Positions 6,431 to 9,018 of a DNA stretch of 9,018 nt are shown here, one piece after another. Each line of letters begins with the position of its first letter. Positions within the stretch are counted from its first letter, which is position 1. Under the pieces are notes generated by a model. That model ran no database searches and was not told the origin of the DNA. It saw only the letters and a program-made list of their open reading frames with translations. The position numbers were made by a program, and so were the translations under genes. The stretch is from NCBI GenBank assembly GCA_050693875.1, contig JBOGWP010000121.1, forward strand, positions 1-9,018, read 5' to 3'. Source of the stretch: JBOGWP01 sp050693875 (GTDB taxonomy: Bacteria; Actinomycetota; CADDZG01; JAHWKV01; JBOGWP01).

Positions 6431-6800
6431 GGTTCGAGAGTATCTCCCGGCCACTGTGGACGAGGAACGGTACCGGGCGGTGGATGAGCACCTCCAGCGG
6501 TGCGCGGACTGCCGTCGCGAGCTCGAGGGGTACCGGGAGCTCGCCATGGCGATGGCCGGCCTGGCCGAGCGCACCCTCGATCCTCCTGCCTGGCTGCTGG
6601 AAACCCTCCGCGTGTCGGTGACGCATCGGGCAAGGGTCGCCGCGGCCCGGCTAGCCCAGGTGAAGATGCTTGCCGATCCGCGGGTGGCGGGCGGGGCGGT
6701 GGTGGCTGCGGCCGCGGTCGCCGGAGCGCTCATGCTCCGAGGGCGGCGCCGCCGGCGGAGCGGCCTCCGCCGCCTGCGAAGCGCCATCGCGCAGGCCTGA
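6417..6800 (+). CDS. zinc-binding anti-sigma factor, membrane anchored
   Basis: This 127-residue protein begins with a putative zinc-finger anti-sigma domain (zf-HC2/ZAS). It has C3, then H25-x-x-x-C29-x-x-C32 in D-E-H-L-Q-R-C-A-D-C-R-R-E-L. Such domains clamp the sigma factor and keep it inactive; in some members the cysteines sense redox state. A hydrophobic stretch at about 91-107 (A-G-G-A-V-V-A-A-A-A-V-A-G-A-L-M-L) is a likely single membrane segment. It is followed by a short arginine-rich tail that should stay cytoplasmic, so little if any sensor domain lies outside. The ATG overlaps the sigma gene's end by 14 bases, and G-rich sequence (AGGA) precedes it. Confidence 0.9.
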   Translation: MECREVREYLPATVDEERYRAVDEHLQRCADCRRELEGYRELAMAMAGLAERTLDPPAWLLETLRVSVTHRARVAAARLAQVKMLADPRVAGGAVVAAAAVAGALMLRGRRRRRSGLRRLRSAIAQA

Positions 6801-6818
6801 TCCGACCCCTCCGCAGGC

Positions 6819-6845
6819 CGTAACGTCTGGCGGTTTTGATTCGTC
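6819..6845 (+). promoter_or_regulatory. candidate ECF-type promoter upstream of the small membrane protein
   Basis: CGTAAC (6819-6824), a 17-base spacer, then CGTC (6842-6845) followed by GA. It matches the element before the sigma gene in both boxes and in spacing, and lies 72 bases before the GTG of the next gene. This places the membrane protein in the presumed regulon even though it is separated from the anti-sigma gene by 117 bases. Confidence 0.45.
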
Positions 6846-6917
6846 GAATATCGATGGATGCACGGAACGGCCCGGCAAGGCCGAGGCCGATTCCGGCCAA
6901 AGGGAGGTGACGAGGAA

Positions 6918-7154
6918 GTGATCGTTGCGATCGTGATGGGAGTCGTTGGTGGACTGCTGATGAAGGTCCTGTTCCACCGGGATTCGAACATCCTGTGGGA
7001 CGTGGTCTTCGGAGTCCTGGGAGGGGCCGCCGCCTATGGCCTGTACACCACGCTCTCGGCTGACGTAACCCAGGCCGTGTTCGCGCTGGGCATCTCCGTC
7101 GTGGTTGCGGGCCTTCTCTACGAGATCTGGACCCGGTTCACCAAGGCGGCCTAG
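6918..7154 (+). CDS. small integral membrane protein, GlsB/YeaQ-like
   Basis: This 78-residue, strongly hydrophobic protein has three likely membrane segments at about 1-19, 28-45 and 51-69. They are joined by a short polar loop (F-H-R-D-S-N) and end in a basic tail. The glycine pattern M-G-V-V-G-G-L-L ... V-V-F-G-V-L-G-G-A-A-A-Y recalls the GlsB/YeaQ/YmgE family of stress-linked envelope proteins; this is a weak family resemblance, not a proof. GTG 6918 is chosen over ATG 6858 because GGGAGGTGA (6902-6910) lies seven bases before it and the upstream codons look non-coding. A candidate ECF promoter lies in its leader and a strong hairpin follows it, so it forms its own transcription unit. Confidence 0.75.
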   Translation: MIVAIVMGVVGGLLMKVLFHRDSNILWDVVFGVLGGAAAYGLYTTLSADVTQAVFALGISVVVAGLLYEIWTRFTKAA

Positions 7155-7172
7155 CTGCCGGAAGGTTGGCGT

Positions 7173-7199
7173 ATCGAGGCGCCCGGGGGGCGCCTCGAT
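7173..7199 (+). terminator. hairpin terminator after the small membrane protein
   Basis: ATCGAGGCGCC (7173-7183) pairs perfectly with GGCGCCTCGAT (7189-7199) around a five-base loop, 18 bases after the stop codon. There is no T-tract. It separates the sigma-dependent unit from the tRNA-Trp/secE/nusG unit. Confidence 0.7.
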
Positions 7200-7266
7200 C
7201 GCGTCTGCCGCAGACCCGTCTGGATGCGTTTAGGATGGATCGAGCCTGTCGCGGCGCGCCATGACC

Positions 7267-7272
7267 TATACT
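7267..7272 (+). promoter_or_regulatory. -10 element for tRNA-Trp-secE-nusG
   Basis: TATACT is a good -10 hexamer 42 bases before tRNA-Trp. The region about 16 bases upstream (near CTGTCG) is a poor -35. It lies in the gap 7155-7314, which otherwise holds the terminator hairpin and no gene. Confidence 0.5.
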
Positions 7273-7314
7273 GACGAGGGTTCCGGCGGGCACGCGGACA
7301 GCGCGCAACCGCAT

Positions 7315-7387
7315 AGGCCCGTAGCTCAATTGGCAGAGCACCGGTCTCCAAAACCGGCGGCTGGGGGTTCAAGTCCCTCCGGGCCTG
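7315..7387 (+). tRNA. tRNA-Trp (CCA)
   Basis: Acceptor arms AGGCCCG (7315-7321) and CGGGCCT (7380-7386) pair fully, with discriminator G7387. The anticodon stem CCGGT/ACCGG (7341-7345/7353-7357) holds anticodon CCA at 7348-7350. The T arm GGGGG/CCCTC closes TTCAAGT (7368-7374). The 3' CCA is not encoded (CCG follows). Its place 49 bases before secE is the conserved trpT-secE-nusG arrangement. Confidence 0.96.
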
Positions 7388-7436
7388 CCGAGTCGACCGA
7401 AAGCCATCCTCGCTCACAACCTCCGGAGTGCGGAGC

Positions 7437-7712
7437 ATGAACCGAGAAGTCAAGCGAATGATGAAGAAGCGTGAGCGTGCCGCCGACCGGCTGGTGCGCC
7501 CGCCTGCCTCAAAGCGCAAGCGCACGAAGCCCATGGAGTTCGTCAAGGAGGTGCGCGGCGAGCTCGGCCGGGTGGCATGGCCCACCCGCAACGAGGTCGT
7601 CACCTACACCGTCGTCGTCCTGGTGTCGGTCGCCTTCTTCATGCTGGTCATCGGCGGCCTCGACTTCGTGTTCACCAAGGCCGTCGTCCAGCTGATTTCG
7701 GGAGGCGGCTAG
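7437..7712 (+). CDS. secE: preprotein translocase subunit SecE
   Basis: This 91-residue subunit of the SecYEG channel clamps the two halves of SecY. A basic, probably disordered N-terminus (1-32) leads to the conserved amphipathic segment F-V-K-E-V-R-G-E-L-G-R-V-A-W-P-T-R-N-E-V (35-54). One membrane helix follows at about 55-75, the single-span form usual outside the Enterobacteria. ATG 7437 is preferred to GTG 7428 because GGAG (7425-7428) then sits eight bases upstream. The stop codon is directly followed by the nusG start, so the two are translationally coupled. Confidence 0.95.
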   Translation: MNREVKRMMKKRERAADRLVRPPASKRKRTKPMEFVKEVRGELGRVAWPTRNEVVTYTVVVLVSVAFFMLVIGGLDFVFTKAVVQLISGGG

Positions 7713-9018
7713 GTGGAGCACGACGAGCGGGTCCAGGCGACTGTTGTTGAGAGTGAGGATGCAGCCGGCGACGCACAGACGGCTGGGTTGGAGGTCGAGG
7801 AGGTCGAGGAAGCCCTCGAGCCGGCCCGCGTGCTTCCCGTCGAGGCGATGCCGGAGGAGACCGCCCCCCCGGGCGAAGCGCAGGAGGAGGAGGAGGAGAT
7901 GGCCGAAGAGGTCTCCGAGCCTGCAGCCGTCATGCCGGCGGAGGAGACCGAAGCCGAGGTGGTTCCGGCGCCCGCCGAACGGTGGCAGGAAGTGGCCGAG
8001 GAGTTGTCCGACCGCCTGCCCGGGCTCAAAGATCCCGCGGCAGCGGAGCAGACCATCCCCGAGGTCCCCGTCGCGTCCGAGGCGCTCGGCGATCTGGAGA
8101 CCCCGGCACCTCCCCCAGAGCCGTCGCCGGACGGCACGATGGCCGAGGAGACCGTCATGGCTGCCGAGATGGAACCGGAGCAGATCGGCCCGGAGCAGGT
8201 CGCGGGGATCGAAGCGCTGCCCGGCCTCGAGGCCAACGGCCGGCCGATGGAAAGCCCGGGCGACCTTCGGATCGCCGAGGCCTCCGCCGTCGAGTTGACC
8301 GCGCTCCCCGAGCCGCCCCAGATCGAACCGGAGCCGGAGGGGGAGCCCGCCGCCACCGAATCGAACGCCGCCGCGCCGGTCGCGGACGGTCTCAAGGAGG
8401 AAGCCGTGCCGGAGCTCGACTGGAGTTCGCCGCAGCCGGCCTCCGAGGCGCAAGCGGAGGCAGAAGCCGCCGTGGACAGGCGGCTCGAGGCCGAAGATGA
8501 GCTCGAGCCGGACTTCGAGGCCGAGGAGGAGTACGGGGACGAGTACGTCCCGGCGGCCGAGCGGCCCGGCGACTGGTACGTCGTGCACACCTACGCCGGC
8601 TACGAGAACAAGGTGAAGGCCAATCTGATGTCCCGCATCTCTTCCATGAACGTGGAGGAGAAGATCTTCGAAGTCGTCATCCCCATGGAGGACGTCATGG
8701 AGATCAAGCAGGGTAGGAAGCAGGTGGTCCAGAAGAAGGTGTTCCCCGGCTACCTGCTCGTGCGCATGTATCTCGAGGACGACTCCTGGTACGTGGTCCG
8801 CAACACTCCGGGCGTCACCGGGTTCGTAGGGTCGGGCGCCAAGCCGACCCCGCTGTCGGATCGAGAGATCAACCGCATCCTCCAGGTGAAGCCCGAAGAC
8901 AAGAAGAAGCTCAAGCCGCGCCTCGAGTTCGAGGAGCAGGAAAGCGTCCGGGTCATCTCCGGGCCGTTTGCCAACTTCACCGGGACGATTTCTGAGATCA
9001 ACGTCGACCAGTCGAAGC
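7713..9018 (+). CDS. nusG: transcription termination/antitermination protein NusG (3' end outside the window)
   Basis: NusG binds RNA polymerase through its NGN domain and links it to Rho or to the ribosome via the KOW domain. The NGN domain begins at D287-W-Y-V-V-H-T-Y-A-G-Y-E-N-K-V-K and includes K-K-V-F-P-G-Y-L-L-V and the N-T-P-G-V-T-G-F-V-G motif. The KOW domain starts near residue 410 (S-V-R-V-I-S-G-P-F-A-N-F-T-G), and the gene runs off the window. Ahead of NGN lie about 285 residues rich in Glu, Ala and Pro with few basic residues, including a run of five Glu; this is probably disordered. Actinobacterial NusG often has an acidic extension, but this one is unusually long. The GTG start directly abuts the secE stop, with GGGAGG seven bases upstream. 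The frame is open throughout. Confidence 0.95.
   Translation, partial: MEHDERVQATVVESEDAAGDAQTAGLEVEEVEEALEPARVLPVEAMPEETAPPGEAQEEEEEMAEEVSEPAAVMPAEETEAEVVPAPAERWQEVAEELSDRLPGLKDPAAAEQTIPEVPVASEALGDLETPAPPPEPSPDGTMAEETVMAAEMEPEQIGPEQVAGIEALPGLEANGRPMESPGDLRIAEASAVELTALPEPPQIEPEPEGEPAATESNAAAPVADGLKEEAVPELDWSSPQPASEAQAEAEAAVDRRLEAEDELEPDFEAEEEYGDEYVPAAERPGDWYVVHTYAGYENKVKANLMSRISSMNVEEKIFEVVIPMEDVMEIKQGRKQVVQKKVFPGYLLVRMYLEDDSWYVVRNTPGVTGFVGSGAKPTPLSDREINRILQVKPEDKKKLKPRLEFEEQESVRVISGPFANFTGTISEINVDQSK

Noticed and set aside
6858..6917. ATG 6858 as the start of the small membrane protein
   Set aside because: The added residues are polar and non-coding in style, and no ribosome site precedes 6858, while GGGAGGTGA is ideally placed for GTG 6918.
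7509..8588. Long minus-strand frames opposite secE/nusG
   Set aside because: They are open only because the sense strand is rich in Glu/Ala/Pro codons; the low-complexity products have no family features.

Overview
The window comes from a high-GC bacterium that is almost certainly a member of the Actinomycetota. The EF-Tu, L33, SecE and NusG sequences have an actinobacterial character. NusG carries a long acidic N-terminal extension, start codons are often GTG, TTG or even CTG, and terminator-like hairpins lack T-tracts. I cannot place it below phylum, although the gene order resembles the mycobacterial tyrT-thrT-metT-rpmG2-hadABC-trpT-secE-nusG region and also the E. coli tufB-secE-nusG region.

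Layout. At the far left, the first codons of a leftward gene sit behind a near-perfect Shine-Dalgarno sequence and a leader rich in inverted repeats. Next is yajQ (leftward), which appears to start at CTG. It is divergent from a tRNA-Tyr gene, and the two may share one symmetric -10 hexamer. A ferritin-like diiron protein related to acyl-ACP desaturases follows, then an intergenic region with a degenerate tandem repeat, then tRNA-Thr and tRNA-Met. The translation cluster proper comes next: tuf, a partial tandem duplication of the rpmG leader with its first codons, the intact rpmG, and a FabG-like short-chain dehydrogenase in the place where mycobacteria carry hadABC.

Convergent to the dehydrogenase is a 5-formyltetrahydrofolate cyclo-ligase-like gene whose homologous reading is spread over shifting frames, so it is either decaying or mis-sequenced. 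To its right lies a compact ECF sigma / zinc-binding anti-sigma pair, followed by a small three-helix membrane protein. Both the sigma gene and the membrane-protein gene are preceded by the same bipartite element, CGTAAC-N17-CGTC. This suggests a self-contained, auto-regulated stress or envelope module inserted between rpmG and trpT. The window closes with tRNA-Trp, secE and the 5' part of nusG, whose product has an acidic, probably disordered extension of about 285 residues before the NGN domain.

How the genes fit together: tRNAs, EF-Tu, L33, SecE and NusG form the conserved housekeeping backbone of translation, secretion and transcription elongation. The diiron protein and the dehydrogenase are plausible lipid or fatty-acid functions interleaved in it. 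The sigma/anti-sigma/membrane-protein set is the clearest accessory insertion.
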